Source: Planococcus sp. 107-1
Lineage (GTDB): Bacteria; Bacillota; Bacilli; Bacillales_A; Planococcaceae
Length of the DNA stretch: 64,000 nt
Assembly: GCF_021513255.1 (NCBI RefSeq)
Contig: NZ_CP090977.1
Coordinates: 2,294,001-2,358,000, forward strand
Direction of reading: 5' to 3'
Below are positions 1-8,053 of the stretch, one piece after another. Made by a program: the position numbers and the translations under genes. The notes beneath the pieces are model-generated. The model saw only the letters and a list, made by a program, of their open reading frames with translations, was not told the DNA's origin and did not search any database. The first letter of the stretch is position 1. Each line of letters begins with the position of its first letter.

Positions 1-257
1 TAATGCTCATATACAGGTTCCAGTGAACGGTCAAAATGAAAAATATGTTTGATTTCTCGGAGTTGATCCGGTTTCGTCCCTACAATTTCAAAGCTGGGTT
101 GATGAGTTGAACCCGTCGCTCTTACTTTCACAATATTCCCTTCCGGCATCGGCAGCCTGACCGCTTTTTCTGATAGATCGATTGCATGAAGCGGGTCTAG
201 TGATAAGCGCTCGAGCGTCCGATCAAAATCGTAAGTGAATGGCAAAGTGATTTCCAT
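1..257 (-). CDS. DNA-3-methyladenine glycosylase-like protein, N-terminal fragment cut by window edge
   Basis: Only the first 85 or so codons are inside the window. The ATG on the minus strand ends at 257 and is preceded by a strong AGGAGGG ribosome site. The peptide begins MEITLPFTYDFDRTLERL and continues through LDPLHAIDL, VRATGS and FEIVG, a pattern I recognise from the N-terminal domain of AlkA-like 3-methyladenine glycosylases (YfjP type). These enzymes excise alkylated bases in base excision repair. The catalytic helix-hairpin-helix domain would lie outside the window, so the assignment rests on the N-terminal pattern only. The gene is divergent from the thermonuclease gene. Confidence 0.6.
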   Translation of the reverse strand, partial: MEITLPFTYDFDRTLERLSLDPLHAIDLSEKAVRLPMPEGNIVKVRATGSTHQPSFEIVGTKPDQLREIKHIFHFDRSLEPVYEH

Positions 258-300
258 AGAAACCCTCCTTTTTTCTAAACGTAGCCGAACGTATTTTCGA

Positions 301-329
301 TTGCAAGCCGGACCTATTCAAAATATAAT
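301..329 (+). promoter_or_regulatory. Sigma-A-type promoter for the thermonuclease gene
   Basis: TTGCAA at 301-306 and TATAAT at 324-329 are separated by 17 bases, a near-consensus sigma-A promoter. It ends 24 bases before the ATG at 354. Confidence 0.65.
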
Positions 330-353
330 GAAAAAATGGAAGCAGGGATTTAA

Positions 354-1076
354 ATGAAAAAATTAATCGGAATGATTTTATTGTCGCTTCTATTGGGCGC
401 TTGCACTTTTCCGGACTCTGAAGAAGAAAGCAGCTCTTCTTCAGCCCTTATCCCCGTGGATGTCGTTTCTGTTATCGATGGCGATACGATAAAAATCGAT
501 TTTGAAGGAAAAACACAGACAGTGCGTTATTTGCTTGTCGATACACCGGAAACCAATCATCCGACAATCGGCAAACAGCCGCTCGGTGCAGAAGCCACTG
601 CCGAAAACAAACGCATCATCGATTCCGGAGATGTTTCGATTGAATTTGATGAAGGCGGCCGTTACGATGATTACGACCGGCTCCTCGCGTATATTTATGT
701 GGACGGAGAAAGTGTCCAGGAACAGATGCTTGCATCCGGATTGGCACGTGTCGCTTATATCTATCCGCCAAACACCCGCTACGTCGAAGAGTTCAAGGAA
801 GTGGAAGAACAAGCCAAAGATAAAGGGATCGGTATTTGGGAATATGACCATTATGCAACCGACCGCGGATTTAACGCATCGGCTTACGGATCGACTGCAC
901 CGTCTTCTAGCCAATCCTACGATAAAAAATGCACGATTAAAGGGAATATAAGCCGCAGCGGCAGCAAGATCTACCATATGCCCGGCCAAAGCTCTTATGA
1001 ACAGACCAATCCAGAAGAATGGTTCTGCACAGAACAAGAAGCACAAGATGCCGGTTTTAGAAGCACCGGGAGCTGA
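354..1076 (+). CDS. Secreted lipoprotein thermonuclease (staphylococcal nuclease family)
   Basis: This is a 240-residue exported nuclease predicted to hydrolyse DNA and RNA in a calcium-dependent way. A lipoprotein signal peptide (MKKLIGMILLSLLLGAC) has its lipobox Cys at residue 17. The SNase fold spans about residues 35-170, with VIDGDTIKI, the VRYLLVDTPET segment carrying the first catalytic Arg and metal Asp, and the RYDDYDRLLAYIY segment with the second catalytic Arg. The C-terminal 50 residues (KGNISRSGSKIYHMPG, then FCTEQEAQDAGFR) form the small two-Cys domain often appended to these nucleases. The ATG follows an AGGGA site and a good promoter. The next gene starts 16 bases downstream and is probably cotranscribed. 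Confidence 0.9.
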   Translation: MKKLIGMILLSLLLGACTFPDSEEESSSSSALIPVDVVSVIDGDTIKIDFEGKTQTVRYLLVDTPETNHPTIGKQPLGAEATAENKRIIDSGDVSIEFDEGGRYDDYDRLLAYIYVDGESVQEQMLASGLARVAYIYPPNTRYVEEFKEVEEQAKDKGIGIWEYDHYATDRGFNASAYGSTAPSSSQSYDKKCTIKGNISRSGSKIYHMPGQSSYEQTNPEEWFCTEQEAQDAGFRSTGS

Positions 1077-1091
1077 CTTAGGAGGATATTT

Positions 1092-1614
1092 ATGCAAGCT
1101 ATTGTTTTAAGGTTCGATTATCAATCATCCGGCGTCATTGAAAATCTGCAAAATCAAGCCAAAACGGTAAGCATCAACCCAAACCAGATTTTCCCCGCCG
1201 CATATTACACTGCAAACCTATACACAAGCGCATCCGCTGGAACTGAAAAAAGCGATTGAATCGTGGGCAGGATCTTTTCAGCAGCTGCCGCTTTCCTTCG
1301 ATTCGCTTGGCTTTTTCAAACAGCAAGGCAGTTTCTTCCTGGCTGCGGTTTTCACAAAAAGCTTGGCCGAATTGCACCGGGCAGTGGACCTGTCCACTCG
1401 CGAATTCTCCGGCCAAAACCATTACTATTTGCCGGATCACTGGGTGCCGCATGCGACTGTCATCAATAATATCGCCCCGCCTTTTTGGGGACCTTTATTT
1501 GCCCGGCTCAGCTTAGAATTTGAGCCCTTTCAAGGGAAGGGCATTGCACTCGAATGCTGGTCCATTCGGCAGGAAAAAGCCCAAACCGAATGGTGCATCT
1601 TTCTAAACGAATAA
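1092..1614 (+). CDS. 2H phosphoesterase / 2'-5' RNA ligase family protein, frame-disrupted
   Basis: The ATG at 1092 follows a GGAGG site. The first frame reads MQAIVLRFDYQSSGVIENL and then stops at 1259. From about 1195 the +1 frame carries the rest of the protein: PPHITLQ, then LSFDSLGFF, VPHATVINN and a C-terminal strand to 1614. The two H-x-T motifs (HIT near 1203, HAT near 1450) are the catalytic pair of the 2H phosphoesterase superfamily, which acts on 2'-5' or cyclic phosphates in RNA or nucleotides. Removing one C from the CCCC run at 1193-1196 restores a single frame of about 173 residues reading NQIFPPHITL across the junction. The natural substrate is unknown. It is probably cotranscribed with the nuclease upstream. 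Confidence 0.72.
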
Positions 1615-1618
1615 AGTA

Positions 1619-1646
1619 TTGACTTTTATCCGGGGCGCGATATAAT
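1619..1646 (+). promoter_or_regulatory. Promoter of the tRNA-Val gene
   Basis: TTGACT at 1619-1624 and TATAAT at 1641-1646, 16 bases apart, lie 22 bases before the tRNA 5' end. The -35 box begins only a few bases past the stop codon of the phosphoesterase gene. A GC-rich GGGGCGCG discriminator-like stretch lies inside the spacer. Confidence 0.6.
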
Positions 1647-1667
1647 TATATTTGTCCTGGAAATTGA

Positions 1668-1740
1668 GATTCCTTAGCTCAGCTGGGAGAGCGCTACCTT
1701 GACAGGGTAGAGGTCGCTGGTTCGAGCCCAGTAGGAATCA
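1668..1740 (+). tRNA. tRNA-Val (anticodon GAC)
   Basis: This 73-base cloverleaf has all four stems intact. The acceptor stem is GATTCCT/AGGAATC and the D arm is GCTC..GAGC. The anticodon stem CTACC/GGTAG encloses loop TTGACAG, giving anticodon GAC for GUC/GUU valine codons. The T arm is GCTGG-TTCGAGC-CCAGT. The discriminator is A; no CCA is encoded after it (TTGGG follows). It is a singleton tRNA not linked to an rRNA operon. Confidence 0.93.
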
Positions 1741-1758
1741 TTGGGTGCCAAACCCCGC

Positions 1759-1784
1759 AGCAGGCTTTAGGAACAGAGCCTGCT
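1759..1784. other. Hairpin 3' of tRNA-Val
   Basis: AGCAGGCT (1759-1766) and AGCCTGCT (1777-1784) form an 8-bp stem with a 10-base loop just after the tRNA. It lacks a T-run and may be part of the tRNA transcript's 3' processing or termination region. Confidence 0.4.
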
Positions 1785-1787
1785 ACA

Positions 1788-1830
1788 AAAAATCCGGCTG
1801 AAAGCGAATGCTTCCAGCCGGATTTTCTTT
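1788..1830. terminator. Bidirectional terminator between tRNA-Val and the TRAP operon
   Basis: A 10-bp stem AATCCGGCTG (1791-1800) / CAGCCGGATT (1815-1824) has an A-run on its left and TTTTCTTTT on its right. It can end both the tRNA transcript and the convergent TRAP permease transcript. Confidence 0.8.
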
Positions 1831-3863
1831 TATGCTTCAGAAGTTCTTACTTCTTTCTTTTCGCGCCCAAGCCATTGGATGACGAATAGGACGATGAATA
1901 CGACTGCCCCGATTGCATCTGAATAACCTTCCGGATAAATCAATGCCAGCCCGGTAGCTACTGCAAGAATGCGTTCAAACCAATACAATTTCCGGTACCA
2001 GAATCCGATCAATCCGGCTCCGATCGCTAACATCCCTGCAATCGCCGTGATTAAGACGATGATTAATTGAGGGACCGTAGTATCGATCATCAGCAAAGCT
2101 GGATTCAATACAAACATGTACGGGATAATAAACGCGGCGGCCGCGAGTTTTGCGGCTATAAACCCGGTCTTGATCGGTTCGCCTCCGGAGATCCCAGAAG
2201 CCGCAAAGGCTGCAAGTGCAACCGGCGGTGTGATATCGGCGATGATGCCGAAATAGAATACGAACAAATGCGCAGACAAGGCAATCACTAATGGCACTGC
2301 CGCTCCTGCCGGTTCACCGATCATCAGCAAAGTGATGATCGCCGGTGCCGCAATGGTAGATGTAATAACGTAGTTTGCCGTAGTCGGCGAACCCATTCCT
2401 AGGACAATTGCTGCAAGCATTGTAAAGAAGAGCGTTAAGAGGATATTTCCGCCTGAAGCAGAAACAAGTCCGTTCGCTAAGCTCAAGCCAAGACCGGTCT
2501 TTACAACCACCCCAACAATAATACCAGCAGCTGCAGTCGCCGCTGCTACTGCTAACGCAGTTCTCGCCCCATCCACAAGCGCATGGACCATGTCTTTAAA
2601 TCCTAAGCGAGTTTCTTTGTCAAAAGTACTTACAAAAATTGTCAAAACGATGCCATAAAGAGCAGCATGCATCGTCGGAACTCCAATTAAGAGGAAAACG
2701 ATAATTGCAACAATTGGCAAAAGCAGATAAATTTTCTTCAAGACTTCTTTGCGGTTCGGCATTTCTTCTTTCGTTAGCCCTTTTAAGCCGATTCGCTTCG
2801 CTTCGAAGTGGGTCATGATCCAAACACCGGTAAAGTAAAGAAGTGCCGGAATGGCAGCTGCTTTTGCAATCTCCCAATACGTAACACCACCGATAAATTC
2901 AACCATCAAGAAGGCAGCAGCTCCCATGATCGGCGGCATCAATTGCCCGCCTGTCGAAGCAGCCGCTTCAACGCCTCCTGCAAATTCTTTCTTGTAGCCT
3001 AATTTCTTCATCATCGGAATCGTATAAGACCCCGAAGTTACAACGTTCGCTACAGAACTCCCCGAAATTGTTCCTTGGAGAGCACTAGAGAAAATCGCCA
3101 CTTTAGCAGGGCCACCAGTCAAATGGCCGGCAAGTGAAACAGCGAGGTCATTGAAATATTGCCCTACTCCCGTTTTCACCAGGAAAGCCCCAAATAATAG
3201 GAAGACAAAGATAAAGGTAGCGGAAACACTGATTGGTGTACCGAGTATCCCATCAGTCGTATAGAACATCAACTGGATGACAGAATCTAAATCCTGTCCT
3301 CTATGTTTTAAAAAGCCCGGGAAATAAGGGCCGAAAAAGGCATAGGCCAAGAAAGCCGAAGCAATGACCGTGATTGGCAACCCTACTGCGCGGCGAGTTG
3401 CTTCAAGCGTCAGCAAAATCGCCAGAATTCCTACAATAAGATCCAATTCCGTTACACGTCCGAGCCGGAATACTAAATCATCATACATGATGGGCCAGTA
3501 TAAACCGACACCGATCGCGAGTAATGCCAGAACATAATCGTAAATGGCGACTTTATGTTTTATGCCTTTACGCTTTACTGCCGGAAATAGCAGGAATATA
3601 AGCGACAATGCAAATCCTAAGTGGATGGAACGCTGTATATAAGCTGTATATTGACCGAAAATCGCGGTATAAAGCTGGAAAATGGAGAATGCTAACAAGC
3701 CAAAAAACACAATATGTTTCATGATTCCTGCTAAATCACGTGTATTGGATTCCGGATCGTATTTTTGCAAAATCTCTTTTTGTTTTTCTTCCGAAATGTA
3801 ATGTTCATCTTCTGGCGGGAGTTTCATTGTTTCCCGTTCTTCCGGCGTACGTTTATCGCTCAT
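1830..3863 (-). CDS. TRAP transporter fused permease (4TM/12TM, DctQM fusion)
   Basis: This 677-residue polytopic membrane protein belongs to the fused TRAP permease family, in which the small DctQ-like and large DctM-like subunits are one chain. Residues 1-90 are mainly cytosolic and the first helices. The DctM-like part begins near residue 130 and contains repeated Gly/Ala-rich helices, including SALQGTISGSSVANVVTSG, GQLMPPIMGAAAF and IVLGMGSPTTANYV. It takes up an organic acid or related anion driven by an ion gradient, with substrate delivered by the TAXI binding protein encoded upstream. It is the last gene of the TAXI-DUF1850-permease operon. The RBS is AAGGAGTG. The substrate cannot be told from the sequence. 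Confidence 0.9.
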   Translation of the reverse strand: MSDKRTPEERETMKLPPEDEHYISEEKQKEILQKYDPESNTRDLAGIMKHIVFFGLLAFSIFQLYTAIFGQYTAYIQRSIHLGFALSLIFLLFPAVKRKGIKHKVAIYDYVLALLAIGVGLYWPIMYDDLVFRLGRVTELDLIVGILAILLTLEATRRAVGLPITVIASAFLAYAFFGPYFPGFLKHRGQDLDSVIQLMFYTTDGILGTPISVSATFIFVFLLFGAFLVKTGVGQYFNDLAVSLAGHLTGGPAKVAIFSSALQGTISGSSVANVVTSGSYTIPMMKKLGYKKEFAGGVEAAASTGGQLMPPIMGAAAFLMVEFIGGVTYWEIAKAAAIPALLYFTGVWIMTHFEAKRIGLKGLTKEEMPNRKEVLKKIYLLLPIVAIIVFLLIGVPTMHAALYGIVLTIFVSTFDKETRLGFKDMVHALVDGARTALAVAAATAAAGIIVGVVVKTGLGLSLANGLVSASGGNILLTLFFTMLAAIVLGMGSPTTANYVITSTIAAPAIITLLMIGEPAGAAVPLVIALSAHLFVFYFGIIADITPPVALAAFAASGISGGEPIKTGFIAAKLAAAAFIIPYMFVLNPALLMIDTTVPQLIIVLITAIAGMLAIGAGLIGFWYRKLYWFERILAVATGLALIYPEGYSDAIGAVVFIVLFVIQWLGREKKEVRTSEA

Positions 3864-3886
3864 TTAGACTCACTCCTTCTAGTTGC

Positions 3887-4378
3887 TCAAATAATGAAAC
3901 GCGCTGGATTTTGATGGTATAGGATTTCCCCCTGCTCCAGCGTCTTCTTTAAATCGTATTGATGCCCATCTGCCAAGAAAAACAGATGAGCGTCAACGTC
4001 ACCGACAAACAGCCGAAAATCGTCAACTTCCCTTTTCATATTCGTGATTAGGTATTTTCCATCTTTTTCGACAAAGGTCTCTCCTTCTCCTGCATTGGAA
4101 GGCATGCCGATGTTAAAATCTTCATATTCCAATTCCACCATCCGGATTCTATTGTCCGGCAATATTTTATAGCCTTCCAACACTTCAGAAAGATGGATGG
4201 AATGCGTATAGTTGATTTGAAAAGCATCATTTTCCGCTTTAATGAAAGCTGTCAATGTGCCTTCCCGATTATCGATAAAAACGATTCTTTTTTCTATTGG
4301 AATAAAAATGATCGCAGCGAGGATAAGAATGAGGGCTAGCACCGAAAGAAGAATCCACTGATTTGTCTTTTTAGGCAT
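3887..4378 (-). CDS. DUF1850 protein of the TRAP-TAXI operon
   Basis: This 163-residue protein has one N-terminal membrane anchor (WILLSVLALILILAAIIFI, residues 8-26) followed by an extracytoplasmic domain with the DUF1850-type signature INYTHSIHLSEVLEGYKI. DUF1850 genes commonly sit between TAXI binding proteins and fused TRAP permeases, as here: 84 bases downstream of the binding-protein gene and 23 bases upstream of the permease. Its biochemical role is unknown to me; a helper in substrate transfer or assembly is inference from position. Confidence 0.78.
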   Translation of the reverse strand: MPKKTNQWILLSVLALILILAAIIFIPIEKRIVFIDNREGTLTAFIKAENDAFQINYTHSIHLSEVLEGYKILPDNRIRMVELEYEDFNIGMPSNAGEGETFVEKDGKYLITNMKREVDDFRLFVGDVDAHLFFLADGHQYDLKKTLEQGEILYHQNPARFII

Positions 4379-4462
4379 CTTAGTTCTCCTCTTCTAAATT
4401 TGAATCTCTACAAAAATAACGACGATAAAGCTTTCGCTTTATCGCCTATTATTTTGGACCGC

Positions 4463-5452
4463 TTATTGATTTGCTTCATCAAAGTATTTTTGTGCACCTG
4501 GGTGGACATCGATTCCGATACCATCAAGCGCCGTTTCCGGTTTGATGAATGCCGCTTTAGCATGCTGAATCTGATCCGTGTTTTCATAAATCGCTTTTGT
4601 CATGTCGTATACGAGATCTTCGGAAAGATCATTTTGTACGACTAGCATTGCAAGCACCGACACTGTCGGTACATCTTCAGTCAAACCATAAGTACCGGAT
4701 GGCACTGTATCCGTTGCATAGTAAGGGTATTTTTCAATTAATTCCGCAGCTTTATCTTCTGCTACTGGTACAATCACTACATCCGAAGTTGCGCTTAAGC
4801 TTTCAACTGCTCCTGTCGGTGTCCCGGCAGTAATAAATGCCGCATCGATTTGGCCAGCTTGCAGACTTTCTTGGGATTCGCCGAAGTCAAGATTCTGTGC
4901 TTCGATGTCTTCCATTGTCATGCCGTGGATTTCAAGCAATTGCTCTGCGTTGATATAAGTACCTGAACCAGGCGCTCCAACAGAAATGCTCTTGCCTGCT
5001 AAATCATCAAAAGAAGTAATGCCGGAATTTGCAGTCGTTACCAATTGAATCGTTTCCGGATAAAGTGCTCCGATCGCTGAAACTGTATCGATGACTTCTC
5101 CTTCGAACATATTCGATCCTTCAGCTGCATAAAAAGCTGTGTCGGTTTGGACAAATGCGATTTGTGCATCTCCGTCCGCAAGCGCTGTCATATTGGCGGC
5201 AGATGCTTGGGAAACCTCAGCTGTTGTATCAATTCCTGTTTCATTTTCAATAATTGTAGCCATTGCTCCGCCAAGCGGATAGTACGTTCCTGTCGTCCCA
5301 CCTGTTAAGATGCTTAGGAATTCCGGATCTGCTGAACCGCCAGAACCGCCGCCGTCTCCACTGTCGCTAGCCGTGTCATCTCCACAACCTGCAAGGAACA
5401 CAGATCCTGCAAGTGCTACAGCTGCAAATAGACCAAATTTCTTTTTCAACAT
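4463..5452 (-). CDS. TAXI-family TRAP transporter substrate-binding lipoprotein
   Basis: This 329-residue solute-binding protein is anchored as a lipoprotein (signal MLKKKFGLFAAVALAGSVFLAGC, lipobox LAGC, Cys at residue 23), followed by a Gly/Ser/Asp-rich linker to about residue 42. The body has TAXI hallmarks: ILTGGTTGTYYPLGGAMATI, then QIAFVQTDTAFYA, then GKSISVGAPGSGTYINAEQ, then DAAFITAGTPTGA. It captures the substrate outside the membrane and hands it to the fused permease. It is the first gene of the operon, with RBS GGGGAGG. TAXI proteins have been linked to glutamate, alpha-ketoglutarate and other organic acids, but no ligand can be assigned here. Confidence 0.9.
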   Translation of the reverse strand: MLKKKFGLFAAVALAGSVFLAGCGDDTASDSGDGGGSGGSADPEFLSILTGGTTGTYYPLGGAMATIIENETGIDTTAEVSQASAANMTALADGDAQIAFVQTDTAFYAAEGSNMFEGEVIDTVSAIGALYPETIQLVTTANSGITSFDDLAGKSISVGAPGSGTYINAEQLLEIHGMTMEDIEAQNLDFGESQESLQAGQIDAAFITAGTPTGAVESLSATSDVVIVPVAEDKAAELIEKYPYYATDTVPSGTYGLTEDVPTVSVLAMLVVQNDLSEDLVYDMTKAIYENTDQIQHAKAAFIKPETALDGIGIDVHPGAQKYFDEANQ

Positions 5453-5497
5453 AAAATGACCTCCCCTTTGTTTGAATGTTTCTATATTTCCAATTCT

Positions 5498-5528
5498 ATC
5501 ATAACATGACTTTGTATCTAGGAGTCAA
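5498..5528 (-). promoter_or_regulatory. Possible promoter of the TAXI-TRAP operon
   Basis: On the minus strand TTGACT (5523-5528) and TATGAT (5498-5503) could serve as -35 and -10, but the 19-base spacer is long. Low-confidence call. Confidence 0.3.
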
Positions 5529-5578
5529 ACTGATTTTTGAGAATAAAGAAACTAAGGGCAGCGTTCAGTCAATTCACA

Positions 5579-6163
5579 TTAAATTTCCGCGCCGTCTACA
5601 TGTGTTTCCGGCGCTGTATCTTCCGGACTCAAATCTTCAAATGTTTTGCCTTGCTCTTCCAAATCCCGAGTGCGATGGGCGATACGGGCCGAAGCACAAG
5701 CCGCGACGCTCGCGACCAAATCATCGAGAAACGTATGTACTGCTCCCCCGACTTTCGTATCCAATTTGCGGATGATGCCTACTTTGTTTTTATCGAGATG
5801 CCCAAAAGTGGTAACGGCAATGCTGCCATAAGTCAGAACTGCGCCTAAGCCGATCATTTCATCGACTCCGAAAAGCCCTTCGTCCGCTCCGACGATTTGC
5901 TGCAATGGAGCTGAAAGTTTCCCTTGTTCTGCGAGCTCATCCAATTCAATGCCGACCAGCAAGGCATGCTGTATTTCCCGTTTGCGAAGTACGCTTTCCA
6001 CTGATTCTATGCAATGGGCAATCGTTAGACCTTCGTTATAAGGCAATTGCATTTCCAAAACGATTTTCGCGATCTCCTCTACTTCTACTCCGCGTCGAGC
6101 CAGAGCTTCATGAGTCGCTTTTGTCACTTCTTCTGAATGTACTCGGAATTTCCCACCATCCAT
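5579..6163 (-). CDS. yutG: YutG/PgpA-family phosphatidylglycerophosphatase-like protein
   Basis: This 194-residue protein resembles B. subtilis YutG and the PgpA-related LtrC group. Visible family segments are ALARRGVEVEEIAKIVLEMQ, GVDEMIGLGAVLTYGSIAVT, TFGHLDKNKVGIIRKLD and GGAVHTFLDDLVASVAACAS. The acidic EMIGLG and HTFLDDLVAS segments resemble the metal/phosphate site of PgpA enzymes, which dephosphorylate phosphatidylglycerophosphate. Whether this soluble-looking family has that activity is inferred. The ATG is preceded by AAAGGGGA. It is divergent from the yjcH cluster and monocistronic in appearance. Confidence 0.75.
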   Translation of the reverse strand: MDGGKFRVHSEEVTKATHEALARRGVEVEEIAKIVLEMQLPYNEGLTIAHCIESVESVLRKREIQHALLVGIELDELAEQGKLSAPLQQIVGADEGLFGVDEMIGLGAVLTYGSIAVTTFGHLDKNKVGIIRKLDTKVGGAVHTFLDDLVASVAACASARIAHRTRDLEEQGKTFEDLSPEDTAPETHVDGAEI

Positions 6164-6261
6164 ACTAAAAATCCCCTTTCCAATTTAGCGTTCTTACTAA
6201 TTATACCTTGTACCATGAATATGTTACAATTTTCGTACAGAATAGTATAGGAGGCTCATCT

Positions 6262-6982
6262 ATGAACAGAGGCACAGTGGAAGATTTAACGATTTACAGT
6301 GAGGCGTTGCAAGAGGATATGCAATTATTGGTTTACCTGCCCCATAATTATTCGCCTTTATATAAATATACATTAGTCATCGCATCTGACGGCAAAGACT
6401 ATTTCCAATTAGGCCGTGCACCGCGTAGCTGATGAATTATTAGAGAATAAGGAAATCGAAAATATTATTTTTGTCGGCATTCCTTATAAGAGTGTGAAGG
6501 AACGCAGCATGAAATACGAACCGACCGGCGAACAGCACGGAGCTTACCTTCGTTTCTTAGCCCATGAACTCGTTCCTTTCCTTGACGAAAAGTATCCGAC
6601 TTACCAAGTGGGCATGGGCAGAGCTTTAATCGGCGATTCACTTGCAGCTACGGTTTCATTGAGTGCCGCTTTAACCTACCCGAACATCTTTGGCCGCGTC
6701 ATTCTCCAATCGCCAAAAGTCGGCGATGAGTTATTGGAGAAAGTAACGAATTTTAAATCCGCTCATCCTTTCACGGTTTACCATGTGATTGGAACTGGTG
6801 AGACAGCCGTAAAACTAAGCAATGGCGGGACTGCTGACTTTCTTGAGCCTAATCGGGCTTTGAACAAATTACTGCAAGATAAAGGATTTTCCGTTTTCTA
6901 TGAAGAATTCGATGGAGATCATACTTGGAAACACTGGCAGCCCGATTTAAAACGGGCACTTATACAAAATTTCGGTGTTTGA
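6262..6982 (+). CDS. yjcH: YjcH-like esterase (enterochelin esterase/IroE fold), frame-disrupted
   Basis: The start ATG has a strong AGGAGG site. The first 56 codons (MNRGTVEDLTIYSEAL to DGKDYFQLGR) run into a stop at 6430-6432. The rest of the protein continues in another frame from about 6419 (HRVADELLENKEI) to 6982. The nucleophile elbow GDSLAATVSL, FLAHELVPFLDEKYPTY and the C-terminal His region FDGDHTWKHW are typical of alpha/beta-hydrolases of the enterochelin esterase-like family. The break lies at about 6413-6420, where removing one base or adding two restores a protein of about 240 residues. Neighbours yjcG and yjcF follow in the same order as in B. subtilis. The physiological ester substrate is unknown. 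Confidence 0.75.
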
Positions 6983-7059
6983 CCGGCCATTCACAATTTT
7001 CAAGTTTCTTTTGGTATAATAAATTAAGAAATAGGAATTACTGACGAGGAGGTCATTTT

Positions 7060-7578
7060 ATGAAATACGGAATTGTCGCTTTCCCATCCAAAAAACTTCA
7101 AGATTTAGCAAACTCATACCGCATGCGGTACGATCCGCATTATGAGCAGATCACGCCCCATATGACGCTCAAGGACGCTTTTGAAGCGGATGATGCTGAG
7201 ATTAAAGATATTTCAGAAGAACTTACGAAAATCGCAAAACGCCATAAGCCGTTTAACATCCATGCGACACGGGTCAGCAGCTTTGCACCGTTGACGAATA
7301 CGCTTTATTTCAGAATTGAAGACAATCCCGAAATTGCTGCTTTGCATGAAGACCTTCATTCCGACTTTTTCGGTGGTGCGCCACGCTTTTCCTTTGTGCC
7401 GCACATCACAATCGCCCAAAAAATGTCCGATTCCGAGCATGCGGATATCTTTGGCCAATTGAAAATGGTCGGCATCAACCATGAAGAAGTCATTGATCGT
7501 ATCCACCTTCTTTATCAACTGGAAGACGGATCGTGGACGGTTTATGACACATTCCGTTTAACAGGAGATGAGCAATAA
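7060..7578 (+). CDS. yjcG: YjcG-like 2H phosphoesterase
   Basis: This 172-residue protein has two catalytic H-x-T motifs: PHMTLKDA near residue 30 and PHITIAQKM near residue 110. They define the 2H phosphoesterase / 2'-5' RNA ligase-like superfamily. The family hydrolyses cyclic or 2'-5' phosphodiester bonds; the cellular substrate of YjcG is not established. The ATG at 7060 follows GAGGAGG. The stop codon is immediately followed by the TTG start of the acetyltransferase gene, so the two are surely cotranscribed. It is the second 2H-family gene in this window; the other, at 1092, is unlinked and divergent in sequence. Confidence 0.88.
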   Translation: MKYGIVAFPSKKLQDLANSYRMRYDPHYEQITPHMTLKDAFEADDAEIKDISEELTKIAKRHKPFNIHATRVSSFAPLTNTLYFRIEDNPEIAALHEDLHSDFFGGAPRFSFVPHITIAQKMSDSEHADIFGQLKMVGINHEEVIDRIHLLYQLEDGSWTVYDTFRLTGDEQ

Positions 7579-8010
7579 TTGCAGAAAGCTAAAATCGCCG
7601 AAACCCCTTTAGAAAAAGAACACGCTTTTGATATCAGAAGAAAAGTATTTGTGGAAGAACAAGGCGTACCCGTACATCTTGAGTTGGACGAGTATGATGA
7701 TACAGCGGTCCATTTTATCGGCTATGAATTGGAACAACCGATTGCAGCAGGACGCATCCGGGAAACGGAAATGGGCGTTGGAAAAATTGAACGCGTTTGC
7801 GTTCTTCCGGAATATCGTGGTTTGCATGTCGGAGTATTAATGATGAATGAAATGGAGGAATACGCGCGAAAAACCGGGCTTCTGACTTTAAAGCTCAATG
7901 CCCAGTCATACGCCATTCCATTTTATGAAAAATTGAACTACACCGTAACTTCACCCGAATTCCTGGACGCCGGGATTCCCCATCGTGCCATGGAAAAAAA
8001 CGTTATGTAA
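7579..8010 (+). CDS. yjcF: YjcF-like GNAT-family N-acetyltransferase
   Basis: This 143-residue acetyltransferase has the acetyl-CoA loop segment VCVLPEYRGLHVGVLMMNEM in its centre and the NAQSYAIPFYEKLNY C-terminal motif of the GNAT fold. The N-terminal FDIRRKVFVEEQGVP segment is characteristic of the ElaA/YjcF subgroup. The likely start is TTG at 7579, right after the yjcG stop, with AGGAG in the last codons of yjcG as its ribosome site; no in-frame ATG fits as well. The acceptor substrate is unknown. It is the last gene of the yjcH-yjcG-yjcF unit, followed by a terminator. Confidence 0.85.
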   Translation: MQKAKIAETPLEKEHAFDIRRKVFVEEQGVPVHLELDEYDDTAVHFIGYELEQPIAAGRIRETEMGVGKIERVCVLPEYRGLHVGVLMMNEMEEYARKTGLLTLKLNAQSYAIPFYEKLNYTVTSPEFLDAGIPHRAMEKNVM

Positions 8011-8050
8011 AAACAGGCCATCGCTTTTTATGCGATGGCCTGTTTTTTTT
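8011..8050. terminator. Bidirectional terminator between yjcF and fabI
   Basis: A 14-bp perfect stem AAACAGGCCATCGC (8011-8024) / GCGATGGCCTGTTT (8032-8045) is flanked by A-run and T-run. It ends the converging yjcF and fabI transcripts. Confidence 0.9.
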
Positions 8051-8053
8051 CAT

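Noticed and set aside
441..1097. A 218-codon frame on the minus strand of the thermonuclease gene
   Set aside because: It lies wholly within the clear thermonuclease gene, has no family resemblance and is a shadow frame.
1759..1784. Terminator call for the first hairpin after the tRNA
   Set aside because: No T-run follows; the second hairpin at 1791-1824 has one.
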